This document shows, one piece after another, positions 29,679-37,162 of a stretch of DNA of 64,000 nucleotides (position 1 is its first letter; every line of letters starts with the position of its first letter). The stretch lies in NCBI RefSeq assembly GCF_000745265.1, contig NZ_JQNN01000001.1:2356001-2420000 (forward strand), read 5' to 3'. The notes below the pieces were generated by a model, which did no database searches, was not told the origin of the DNA, and saw only the letters and a program-made list of their open reading frames with translations. The translations under genes and the position numbers were made by a program. The DNA comes from Massilia sp. 9096. Lineage in GTDB: Bacteria; Pseudomonadota; Gammaproteobacteria; Burkholderiales; Burkholderiaceae_D.

Positions 29679-29891
29679 ATGTCCAAACCCGCCCGCTTCC
29701 TGACCTTCAAGTGCGCCAAATGCGCCAAGCCGGTCAAGGTCACCCTGCAACAAGCCTCTGCCTGCTCGCACATCCTGCCTTACCAGGGCATCTGCGCGTG
29801 CGGCGAAATCAAGCGTTACGCAACCGGCAACCCGGACGCCGTGAAGGCCTTCGTCGAGTCGAACGAGCTGCACTCGCACCACCACCATTGA
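29679..29891 (+). CDS. small cysteine-rich, zinc-ribbon-like protein with C-terminal His run
   Basis: A 70-residue protein, not recognised. An early C-x2-C (FKCAKCAKP, residues 11-14), one middle cysteine and a C-x-C (ICACGE) suggest a metal-binding knuckle, and the chain ends HSHHHH. The ATG at 29679 is 40 bp after the sbcC stop, and the next gene starts 10 bp downstream, so it looks like part of the same transcript. Metal binding is an inference from the residues only. Confidence 0.65.
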   Translation: MSKPARFLTFKCAKCAKPVKVTLQQASACSHILPYQGICACGEIKRYATGNPDAVKAFVESNELHSHHHH

Positions 29892-29901
29892 TCGGCGTCC
29901 G

Positions 29902-31149
29902 ATGACGAACGACGTGAGCGCCGGCGCGGCGCGCATCCACTGGATCGAGGACGGCGAGCAGCGCTCGGCGCGCTGGCGCTCCGAGAGCGGCTGGCCGGCG
30001 CCGAAAAAAGTGGTGGTCGCCGACGACACCATGACCGCCGATGCGGCCTACCGCCTGGCGCTGGACGGCACCGCCCTGCTCTGGCGCGGCGATTTCCACA
30101 ATGCGCGCCAGTTGCTGCAGGCGCTGGTGCGCCGGATCGATCACAAGAGTCCCCGCGGCAAACGCAAGGCCGGCAAGCCGGCCGGCACGCTCACCGAGCA
30201 GTTCCACCGCCACCGTCTTGCTCAGCTGCAGCGCGCGCGCACGCTGGCGATGCTGCTGATTCCGTTCCAGGCCGACCACACGATTCCGCTGCGCCGGGCG
30301 CCCGACGTGCGCGAAGCCTGTCTCGAAGCCTACGGCGCCGCCGCACCCGGACACGACGATGCCCAGGACAATGCCCGGTCCGGTGCGCACGACGGCGCCG
30401 CCGGGAGCGCCCACGGCGAGGCCTACGTGGCGTCGCTGCGGGAACTGCTCGGCCTGGTTGGCGCGCACGAATGGCGCCGCAAGGGCGTGTTCATTCCAGC
30501 GCTCGACGAGCGTATCCATCCCTGGTACGGCGTGTTCTCGCCGGTGCGCGGCGAATACGTCGAGCTGGTCGCGCAGGCGCCCGTGCCCGCGCGCGCGACG
30601 CTGGCCTTCGACGTCGGCGCCGGCACCGGCGTGCTGTCGGCGGTGCTGGCGCGGCGCGGCCTGCAGCGCGTGGTCGCGACCGACATGGACGCGCGCGCGC
30701 TGGGCTGTGCGCGCGACAATATCCAACGGCTCGGGCTTGCCGCCCAGGTCGAGGTGGTGCGCGCCGATTTGTTTCCGGAGGGTCGCGCCGGCCTGGTGGT
30801 GTGCAATCCGCCGTGGCTGCCGGGCAAACCGAGCTCGAGCATCGAATACGCGATCTACGATCCGGATAGCCGCATGCTCAAGGGCTTCCTGGCCGGACTC
30901 AAGGACCACCTGCTGGACGGCGGCGAAGGCTGGCTGATCCTGTCCGACCTGGCCGAGCACCTCGGCCTGCGCTCGCGCGAACAACTGCTCGGCTGGATCG
31001 AAGCGGCCGGGCTGGCGGTGGCGGGACGTCACGACATCCGCCCGGCCCATCCCAAGGCGAGCGATCCGGACGATCCGCTCGCCGCGGCGCGCATGGTCGA
31101 GCTGACCTCGCTGTGGCGGCTGCGCGCGGCGGCGCCCGAAGCCGGCTGA
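29902..31149 (+). CDS. class I SAM-dependent methyltransferase with NPPW motif
   Basis: A 415-residue protein. The C-terminal half is a Rossmann methyltransferase: the SAM loop DVGAGTGVLS near residue 235, the acidic DMDA after the second strand, and the NPPW motif near 305, which is typical of enzymes that methylate amide or amine nitrogens (PrmC/PrmB/RsmC-like). The N-terminal 200 residues are a separate domain not recognised, with a basic KSPRGKRKAGKPAG stretch. Substrate unknown. It lies 10 bp after the small Cys-rich gene. Confidence 0.8.
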   Translation: MTNDVSAGAARIHWIEDGEQRSARWRSESGWPAPKKVVVADDTMTADAAYRLALDGTALLWRGDFHNARQLLQALVRRIDHKSPRGKRKAGKPAGTLTEQFHRHRLAQLQRARTLAMLLIPFQADHTIPLRRAPDVREACLEAYGAAAPGHDDAQDNARSGAHDGAAGSAHGEAYVASLRELLGLVGAHEWRRKGVFIPALDERIHPWYGVFSPVRGEYVELVAQAPVPARATLAFDVGAGTGVLSAVLARRGLQRVVATDMDARALGCARDNIQRLGLAAQVEVVRADLFPEGRAGLVVCNPPWLPGKPSSSIEYAIYDPDSRMLKGFLAGLKDHLLDGGEGWLILSDLAEHLGLRSREQLLGWIEAAGLAVAGRHDIRPAHPKASDPDDPLAAARMVELTSLWRLRAAAPEAG

Positions 31150-31204
31150 GTTGCCGGCTGGGTTGCCGCCTGAGCTGCCCGCTGAGCGCTCATGCAACGC
31201 CGAT

Positions 31205-31233
31205 TTGCGCTCCCAGCCGATTCGCGTTACAAT
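31205..31233 (+). promoter_or_regulatory. sigma-70 promoter of the initiator tRNA gene
   Basis: TTGCGC (31205-31210) and TACAAT (31228-31233) are separated by exactly 17 bp, and the tRNA begins 12 bp after the -10 box. Spacing and position are ideal. Confidence 0.75.
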
Positions 31234-31245
31234 ACGTTCCTCAGA

Positions 31246-31322
31246 CGCGGGGTGGAGCAGTCTGGCAGCTCGTCGGGCTCATAACCCGAAGGTCACAGGT
31301 TCAAATCCTGTCCCCGCAACCA
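31246..31322 (+). tRNA. initiator tRNA-fMet (anticodon CAT)
   Basis: A 77-nt tRNA with encoded CCA. The anticodon loop CTCATAA gives CAT. Initiator marks are visible: the first base C faces A (unpaired C1-A72), and three consecutive G-C pairs (GGG/CCC) close the anticodon stem. This separates it from elongator tRNA-Met. Confidence 0.95.
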
Positions 31323-31336
31323 GATACAGTACGATG

Positions 31337-31367
31337 AAAGCCCGACTCGAAGGAGCCGGGCTTTTGT
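31337..31367 (+). terminator. intrinsic terminator after tRNA-fMet
   Basis: AAAGCCCG (31337-31344) pairs with CGGGCTTT (31357-31364), extended inward by CTC/GAG around a GAAG loop, followed by TTTTGTTT. It lies 14 bp after the tRNA. Confidence 0.85.
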
Positions 31368-31392
31368 TTATTGGGCCGACGCAGCACAGCGC

Positions 31393-31647
31393 ATGAGAGA
31401 CAAGAAAGACAACGCGACCATCGACCTCCTCGGCTTCGAGCCGGCCGAGCGCGTCGACAGCGACCCCGTCTCGCCCTCTCCTCAGCCAGCCGCGGAAACC
31501 AAACGCCGTCCACGCCGTGCGGCGCCCAAGCAGGAACAGCTGCAATTGCTCGACCTGGCCGACACCGACGTGACCGGCCTGCCGATGTGGAAGCACGATC
31601 CCAGCCTCGACCTGACAGGCCTGCCGATCTGGCAGCCTGCCAAATAA
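31393..31647 (+). CDS. small hypothetical protein with duplicated TGLPxW motif
   Basis: An 84-residue protein, not recognised. A basic Pro/Arg-rich middle (TKRRPRRAAPK) is followed by two near repeats, DVTGLPMWKHDPS and DLTGLPIWQP, at the C-terminus. It begins 26 bp after the tRNA-fMet terminator and ends about 110 bp before dbpA on the same strand. The repeat argues that the frame is under selection, but I have no functional assignment. Confidence 0.6.
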   Translation: MRDKKDNATIDLLGFEPAERVDSDPVSPSPQPAAETKRRPRRAAPKQEQLQLLDLADTDVTGLPMWKHDPSLDLTGLPIWQPAK

Positions 31648-31756
31648 ATAAGCTGCCCCGAACCGTGCATGGCGCCGTTGCAGCGCCTCGCGGTGCAAAA
31701 GGCACTGTCTTCGTCGCCGTGCCCAGCCATGCCCACTTTGGAGCAGCTTTACAATC

Positions 31757-33250
31757 ATGATGCCCGATACCGCCTTTTCCTCGCTGCCGCTCGCGCCGCG
31801 TTTCCTCGACAACCTCGCCCAACTGGGCTACACGCAGATGACGCCGGTGCAAGCCGCGACCTTGCCGCCGGCGCTCCAAGGCCGCGACCTGATCGCACAG
31901 GCCAAGACCGGCAGCGGCAAGACGGCCGCGTTCGGCATCGGCATGCTGCAAAAACTCAACCCGACGCTGTTCGCGGTGCAGGGGATGGTGCTGTGCCCGA
32001 CCCGTGAGCTGGCCGACCAGGTCGCCAATGAGCTGCGCCGCCTGGCGCGCGGCATCGGCAACGTCAAGGTGGTGGTGCTGACCGGCGGCGTGCCGATGCG
32101 TCCGCAGATCACCACGCTCGAGTTCGGCGCGCACATCGTGGTCGGCACGCCTGGCCGGGTGCGCGACCACCTGTCGAAGCGTACGCTCGACCTGTCGCGC
32201 CTGCGCACGCTGGTGCTGGACGAGGCCGATCGGATGACCGACATGGGTTTCTACGACGAGATCGCCGCCATCGTGCACGCGTGCCCGACATATCGCCAGA
32301 CCTTGTTGTTTTCCGCCACCTACCCCGACGATATCCGCGCGGCCACCGCACGCTTCCTGAACGATCCGCTCGAGGTCGCGGTCGAGTCCGCCCAGGCGCA
32401 CGCACAGGACCAGATCGAGCAGCGCTTCTACGAGATCGGTTTCGACGGCCGCTTCGATGCGGTCGCGCGTCTCCTGCGCACGTATCAGCCGGCCTCGGCG
32501 ATTGCTTTCTGCAATACCAAGGCGCGCTGCCGCGAACTGGTCGAGCATCTGCGCGCTCAGGGCTTCGCGGCGCTGGCGCTGTACGGCGAGATGGAACAGC
32601 GCGAGCGCGACGAAACGCTGGTGCTGTTCGCCGGCCGCAGCGCGACCGTGCTGGTCGCGACCGACGTCGCGGCGCGCGGCATCGACATCGCTTCGCTGGC
32701 GGCCGTGATCAACGTCGACGTCCCGAAGACGCCCGACGTCTACGTGCACCGCATCGGCCGCACCGGCCGCGCCGGCGAACAGGGGCTGGCCCTGACCCTG
32801 TCGGCGCCGAACGAAAAGCGCTTCGTGCGCCTGATCGAAGACTTGCAGGATCAAAACGCCGACTGGCACGCCCTGCCCGAAGCCGTCGACGCGGCCTCGG
32901 TCGCGCCGGCCCCGATGCGCACCCTGTGCATCGCCGGCGGCAAGAAGGCCAAGCTGCGCCCGGGCGACATCCTGGGCGCGCTGACCGGCGACGCCGGCCT
33001 GGCCAAGGACCAGGTCGGCAAGATCCAGGTGTTCGAGTTCGCCAGCTACGTCGCGCTCGAGCGCAGCGTGGCCGACGCCGCGTTCGCGCGCCTGAACGCC
33101 GGCAACCGGCTCGGGCCGGACTTCGGCAACTTCAAGGGGCGCAGCTTCAAGATGCGCTTCGTCGACATCCAGGACGCCAACCCGGCGAGCCCGGGCGATG
33201 CCTTCGAAGACGACCACGACGACGGTTTCGCGGACGCCGCCCGTGAGTAA
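31757..33250 (+). CDS. dbpA: ATP-dependent RNA helicase DbpA
   Basis: A 497-residue DEAD-box helicase. Motifs in order: the Q-motif region, AKTGSGKT near residue 50, PTRELA, GTPGR, DEAD near 156, SATY, and the C-lobe ATDVAARGID and HRIGRTGRAG. The C-terminal ~75 residues form the DbpA RNA-binding domain (GGKKAKLRPGDILGAL), which targets hairpin 92 of 23S rRNA for large-subunit assembly. A short acidic tail ends the protein. Start ATG 31757; an ATG one codon later is possible. Confidence 0.94.
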   Translation: MMPDTAFSSLPLAPRFLDNLAQLGYTQMTPVQAATLPPALQGRDLIAQAKTGSGKTAAFGIGMLQKLNPTLFAVQGMVLCPTRELADQVANELRRLARGIGNVKVVVLTGGVPMRPQITTLEFGAHIVVGTPGRVRDHLSKRTLDLSRLRTLVLDEADRMTDMGFYDEIAAIVHACPTYRQTLLFSATYPDDIRAATARFLNDPLEVAVESAQAHAQDQIEQRFYEIGFDGRFDAVARLLRTYQPASAIAFCNTKARCRELVEHLRAQGFAALALYGEMEQRERDETLVLFAGRSATVLVATDVAARGIDIASLAAVINVDVPKTPDVYVHRIGRTGRAGEQGLALTLSAPNEKRFVRLIEDLQDQNADWHALPEAVDAASVAPAPMRTLCIAGGKKAKLRPGDILGALTGDAGLAKDQVGKIQVFEFASYVALERSVADAAFARLNAGNRLGPDFGNFKGRSFKMRFVDIQDANPASPGDAFEDDHDDGFADAARE

Positions 33251-33368
33251 GCCGACCCGCGCGCCTGTAACAACTGTAACAGGCGCGCACGGTTGAGTTC
33301 ACACCGGGCATCGCCCGTGTAAATCTGGCATGATTTTGGCAACAACGAGCCTACGAAGTCGTGCCAAC

Positions 33369-34652
33369 ATGACCAGCCTATCTACGATCGGAAACGAACC
33401 ACAAAGCCTCGAGGGCCGCAGCGTGCGCGACATCGTCGAGTACAGCCCCGAGCTCGTCAACGAGGTCTGGTGCCGGAAGATATTCCGCCAGATCCTGCAG
33501 TCGCTCGAGCTGCAATACGCGATGCAGATGCCGCACCGCGCCATTACGCCCGACACCATCGTCTTCCACGACAATGGCGAGCCGCTGCTGGCGCCGGACC
33601 TGGCCGACGACGATGCCGTCAAGAGCGAGGCCGACGATCTCACCGCGCTGGCCAGCGTCGTCCACTACGCGATCACGAGCGAGCTGCTGCCGGGCGGCCC
33701 CTTGCGCGGGCGCGCGCTCGAGGGCTACAGCGATTCGCTGCTCACCGCGGTCGACCGCTGCATGGCGCCCGACCCGGCCGAGCGGCCGCAGAGCATCGCG
33801 CAGCTGCGCGAGATCCTCGGCATCGTCTCGCTGAGCGCCTCGGCGGGCGCCAAGCCGGCCGCACCATTCCTTGATGACGCGGCTTCGAGCGCGGTTCCAG
33901 GACCGGCGGCGCCAGCTGCGGCCACCCCCGGCACAGCCGGCACAGCGCCCGGAACTGCGGCATCATCCACAACTGCGGCGGCACCAGTAACGGCGGCGGC
34001 GCCCAGCGCTGCCGCCGAACCGTTCGCCAGGCGCAGCCCCGGCCTGGGCCGTCGGCAGCGCTGGGCAATCGCCGCCGGCGGCGCCGCCGTGCTGGTGGCG
34101 ATCGCGCTGGTGATGTTCGCCGACATGCGCGACTCCGGCTCGTTCGACCACATCGTCCTGAACCAGCCGCAGTCGGACGCGCAGGCGCCGGGGCCGGCGA
34201 GCGCCGCGCCGGCCGCGCCGCAGGCCGCCGCCGGGGCTGCCGTGGGCGCCGCGCCAGGCGGGCCGGGCGCATCCGCCGCCTCGGCCCCAGCCACGTCGCC
34301 GGAGGCGAATGCTGGCGCCGGCACCACGGGAGCGGACGGAACCTCCGTCTCCGGTCCGGACGGCGCCGGCAGCGCCTTGCCCGTCGACCCGACCCGGCCG
34401 CCGGCGGATGGGGGCGTCGCCAACGCCGCCGCGGGTGCCGGCGCCACTTACCGCCTGCGCATCCAGCCCTGGGGCGCGGTCTACGTGGACGGTGTCGACC
34501 GCGGCATCAGTCCGCCGGTCAAGCGCCTGGTCCTCGCGCCCGGCAAGCACACGCTGCGCGTGACCAACCCGGCCTTCCCCGACCGTGTGCTCGAAGTCGA
34601 CACCGCGCGCGGCGGCGGCCAGGTCATGGTCGACTTCAACGACGCACGCTGA
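33369..34652 (+). CDS. kinase-like (pseudokinase) membrane protein with PEGA-type C-terminus
   Basis: 427 residues. Residues 1-155 resemble the C-lobe of a Ser/Thr protein kinase but lack a glycine loop and the N-lobe. The catalytic loop reads HRAITPDTI instead of HRDIKPxNI, and DFG is replaced by PDL, so catalysis is very unlikely. An Ala/Pro/Thr-rich linker follows, then one membrane segment (about 232-250), another Ala/Gly-rich linker and a C-terminal PEGA-like domain (YVDGVDRGISPPVKRLVLAPGKH). It lies 48 bp upstream of a TssQ-like lipoprotein gene, which suggests a joint envelope function. Confidence 0.75.
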   Translation: MTSLSTIGNEPQSLEGRSVRDIVEYSPELVNEVWCRKIFRQILQSLELQYAMQMPHRAITPDTIVFHDNGEPLLAPDLADDDAVKSEADDLTALASVVHYAITSELLPGGPLRGRALEGYSDSLLTAVDRCMAPDPAERPQSIAQLREILGIVSLSASAGAKPAAPFLDDAASSAVPGPAAPAAATPGTAGTAPGTAASSTTAAAPVTAAAPSAAAEPFARRSPGLGRRQRWAIAAGGAAVLVAIALVMFADMRDSGSFDHIVLNQPQSDAQAPGPASAAPAAPQAAAGAAVGAAPGGPGASAASAPATSPEANAGAGTTGADGTSVSGPDGAGSALPVDPTRPPADGGVANAAAGAGATYRLRIQPWGAVYVDGVDRGISPPVKRLVLAPGKHTLRVTNPAFPDRVLEVDTARGGGQVMVDFNDAR

Positions 34653-34700
34653 CCCCGTCGACGCACCCCATCGACAAGAACCAGAAGATTACGGAGAACG

Positions 34701-35237
34701 ATGAAACCCCAGCGCCCGCCCCGTCCCGCCACCGCACGTTCTGTTGCCGGCCGGTCTGCCTCCGTGGCCGCGCTGCTGCTCGGCGCCGCCACCCTGATGG
34801 CCGGCTGCGCCGATGCGCCGATGTTCCAGCAGCGCCCCGCACGCACCGCCAGCCATCCGAAGGCCACGGCCGTGCTCGAACGCGAGGCCGCGCCTGCGCG
34901 CGAGTCGGCCAGCCGGCGCGAGCCGGACGCGCCGCCGCGCGAATCGTCGGGCCTGCGCGAAGGTATCCGCCTGTACAACGAGGGCGACTTCGATGGCGCG
35001 ATCCGGCGCCTGTCCGCGCGCGACCTCAACAATGGACCGCTGGCGACACGCCTGACCGCCATCAAGTACACCGCGTTCAGCTACTGCGTGACCGGCCGCA
35101 CTGCGCAATGCCGCCAGAGCTTCGACAAGGCGCTGCGCCTGGACCCGTCGTTCGACCTCGACGCCGGCGAACAGGGCCACCCCTTGTGGGGACCGGTGTT
35201 CGCCAAGGCCAAGCAGGCCGCTGCGACGCGGCAATAA
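34701..35237 (+). CDS. TssQ-like (T6SS-associated family) lipoprotein
   Basis: A 178-residue lipoprotein. The signal peptide ends in the lipobox LMAGC with Cys36 as the acylation site. After a disordered Arg/Pro/Ala-rich segment, the C-terminal ~90 residues form a TPR-like domain (LYNEGDFDGAIRRL, KYTAFSYCV, FDKALRLDPSF, HPLWGPVF). From memory this pattern matches the TssQ family seen in betaproteobacterial type VI secretion clusters. No other T6SS gene is in the window. It is almost certainly co-transcribed with the pseudokinase gene upstream. Confidence 0.7.
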   Translation: MKPQRPPRPATARSVAGRSASVAALLLGAATLMAGCADAPMFQQRPARTASHPKATAVLEREAAPARESASRREPDAPPRESSGLREGIRLYNEGDFDGAIRRLSARDLNNGPLATRLTAIKYTAFSYCVTGRTAQCRQSFDKALRLDPSFDLDAGEQGHPLWGPVFAKAKQAAATRQ

Positions 35238-35351
35238 GGTCCGCGGCGCTCGCCCGCGAGCGTACGCGGCCGAACAGACAGCCGCAGCGGGTACACGCAT
35301 GCTCGCAGCCATGACATCGCCGCACCCACTTCCCCGGCGCGAGGCCCGCGC

Positions 35352-36809
35352 ATGAGCAACTTGCCCAGCGACTGCGACCGCGCGCTCGCGGCAAGCGGTG
35401 CGCCTGCGCAGCGCGAGGCACAGCCCGAAGCGCGGCCGGCGGCACATCCGAACCTGGTGCTGTGCACCTCGATCCTGTCGAGCAGCCTGGCGTTCATCGA
35501 CGGTTCGGTGGTGAACGTGGGACTGGCATCGATCGGGCGCGACCTGGCGGGCGGCGGCGCCGATCTGTCGTGGGTGGTGAACGGCTATCTGCTGCCGCTC
35601 AGTTCCCTCTTGCTGCTGGGCGGGGCGATGGGCGACCGCTACGGACGCAAGCGCATCCTTCTCACCGGCATCGCGGTGTTCGCACTGGCCTCGCTGCTGT
35701 GCGCCCTGGCGCCGCAGCTGTGGCTGCTGGTCGGCGGGCGCGTGCTGCAAGGCGTCGGCGCCGCGCTGCTGCTCCCGAACAGCCTGGCGATCCTGGGCGC
35801 CACCTTCGAGGGCAAGACGCGCGGCCGGGCGATCGGCATCTGGGCTGCGGCCGGGGCCGCCGCCGGCGCGATCGGGCCGCTGCTGGGCGGCTGGCTGATC
35901 GACACCGTCGGCTGGCGCGCGATCTTCTACATCAACCTGCCGATCGCGGCGCTGGCCATCTTCATGGGCTGGCGCTTCGTGCAGCTCAAACCGGGCGGCA
36001 AGCCGGCCGCGCTCGACCCGTTCGGGGCGCTGCTCGCCAGCCTCGGCCTGGGCTGCGTCACTTGGGGCCTGGCCGACGCGTCCGCGCAAAAGCACCTGAC
36101 GCTTGCCGCCGGACTGGCGCTCGTGGCCGGCATCCTGATCTTGCTGGCTTTCCTGTGGACCGAGCGGCGCGCCGGCGAGCACGCCATGCTGCCCCTGAAA
36201 CTGTTCGGTTCGAGCGGCTTTTCCGGCCTGAACCTGATGACCTTCCTGCTGTACGGCGCACTCGGCGCACTGATGCTGCTGGTGCCCTACGTGCTGATCC
36301 AGGCGCTCGGCTATTCGGCCAAGCAGGCCGGGGCGGCGCTGCTGCCCTTCCCGATCGTGCTGGCGATCGGCTCGCCGCTGATGGGACGCGTGGCCGGCAG
36401 CCACGGTTCGCGCCTGCCGCTGTCGATCGGCTCGCTGATCGTCGCCGCCGGCTTCCTGCTCGCGACCCGCATCGGTGACGGCGGCTATGCCGCGACCGTG
36501 CTGCCGGCGATGCTGACCATCGCACTCGGCATGGCTTGCGTGGCGGCGCCGCTGACCACCGCCGTGCTGTCCTCGGTGGATGGCAGCCATACCGGCATCG
36601 CGTCCGGCTTCAACAGCGCTGTGGCGCGGGGCGGCGGCCTGATCGCGACCGCGCTGCTGGGCGTCGTGCTCACCGCGCGCGGACGCGCGCTGCTGCCGCC
36701 CTTCCATGCGGCGCTGCTGGTGTGCGCCGTCAGCGCCGCGGCCGCGGCGGTGTGTGCCTTCATCTGGGTCAGTCCGACCAATGGCGGGCCGAAGGCGGAT
36801 GGGCGCTGA
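35352..36809 (+). CDS. MFS drug exporter, DHA2/EmrB-QacA type (14 TM)
   Basis: A 485-residue transporter with about 14 hydrophobic segments. The MFS motif A is seen as GAMGDRYGRKRI near residue 93, preceded by the DHA2-typical LAFIDGSVVNVGL in the first helix and LSWVVNGYLL. Motif C appears in the GAIGPLLGGWLID helix. Proton-driven efflux of hydrophobic compounds is likely; the substrate cannot be told. No membrane-fusion partner or regulator is adjacent. Confidence 0.9.
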   Translation: MSNLPSDCDRALAASGAPAQREAQPEARPAAHPNLVLCTSILSSSLAFIDGSVVNVGLASIGRDLAGGGADLSWVVNGYLLPLSSLLLLGGAMGDRYGRKRILLTGIAVFALASLLCALAPQLWLLVGGRVLQGVGAALLLPNSLAILGATFEGKTRGRAIGIWAAAGAAAGAIGPLLGGWLIDTVGWRAIFYINLPIAALAIFMGWRFVQLKPGGKPAALDPFGALLASLGLGCVTWGLADASAQKHLTLAAGLALVAGILILLAFLWTERRAGEHAMLPLKLFGSSGFSGLNLMTFLLYGALGALMLLVPYVLIQALGYSAKQAGAALLPFPIVLAIGSPLMGRVAGSHGSRLPLSIGSLIVAAGFLLATRIGDGGYAATVLPAMLTIALGMACVAAPLTTAVLSSVDGSHTGIASGFNSAVARGGGLIATALLGVVLTARGRALLPPFHAALLVCAVSAAAAAVCAFIWVSPTNGGPKADGR

Positions 36810-36938
36810 GCTGGTGGCCGGGTGTGGGACTGTTGCACGACGCATGTCGGTTAGTTGCAAAAAGCTTGACGAGGTGGGGCCGCCGATGCGCGACGCCGCT
36901 CGCCCGTTATCCGCACACATCCAACCACACGTACGCAA

Positions 36939-36990
36939 CTACAAGTGCGCGACTATAAGTGCCGGCTACATGCGCGTAGCTACAAGTGCG
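36939..36990 (+). repeat. four short degenerate tandem repeats
   Basis: Units begin at 36939 (CTACAAGTGCG), 36953 (CTATAAGTGCC), 36966 (CTACATGCGCG) and 36980 (CTACAAGTGCG), spaced 14, 13 and 14 bp. The first and last are identical. Confidence 0.65.
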
Positions 36991-37043
36991 TAACAACGCT
37001 GACGCTCCCACGCGATCGCATCCGCGCCCACGCGTCACCCACC

Positions 37044-37082
37044 CACGCGCGCGTACGTGCAACTGCATGCGCGCGCGTACGC
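37044..37082. repeat. alternating purine-pyrimidine tracts (Z-DNA-prone)
   Basis: 37044-37061 and 37064-37082 each alternate pyrimidine and purine perfectly, dominated by CG and with TA, TG and CA steps. Such sequences favour left-handed DNA under negative supercoiling. The spot lies between the 3' ends of two converging genes. Confidence 0.65.
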
Positions 37083-37162
37083 CCAGGTGCACGCGCGCCG
37101 GCGAATGCGATCTGCATGCGCGCACGCCCGCACATCACAGCCGCACTCGCCTGCGCGCCTTC

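Larger units (their letters stand above)
36810..37162. other. repeat-rich, alternating purine-pyrimidine spacer
   Basis: 353 bp between converging genes with no credible coding frame. It holds four degenerate ~14-bp repeats (36939-36990) and two perfect alternating pyrimidine-purine tracts of 18 bp (37044-37061) and 19 bp (37064-37082), plus several further GCGC/TGCA stretches. Composition is unlike the flanking genes. Confidence 0.7.

Noticed and set aside
26657-29773. 1038-codon open frame on the minus strand opposite sbcC
   Set aside because: Antisense shadow of the long alanine-rich coiled coil; no motifs and no ribosome site.
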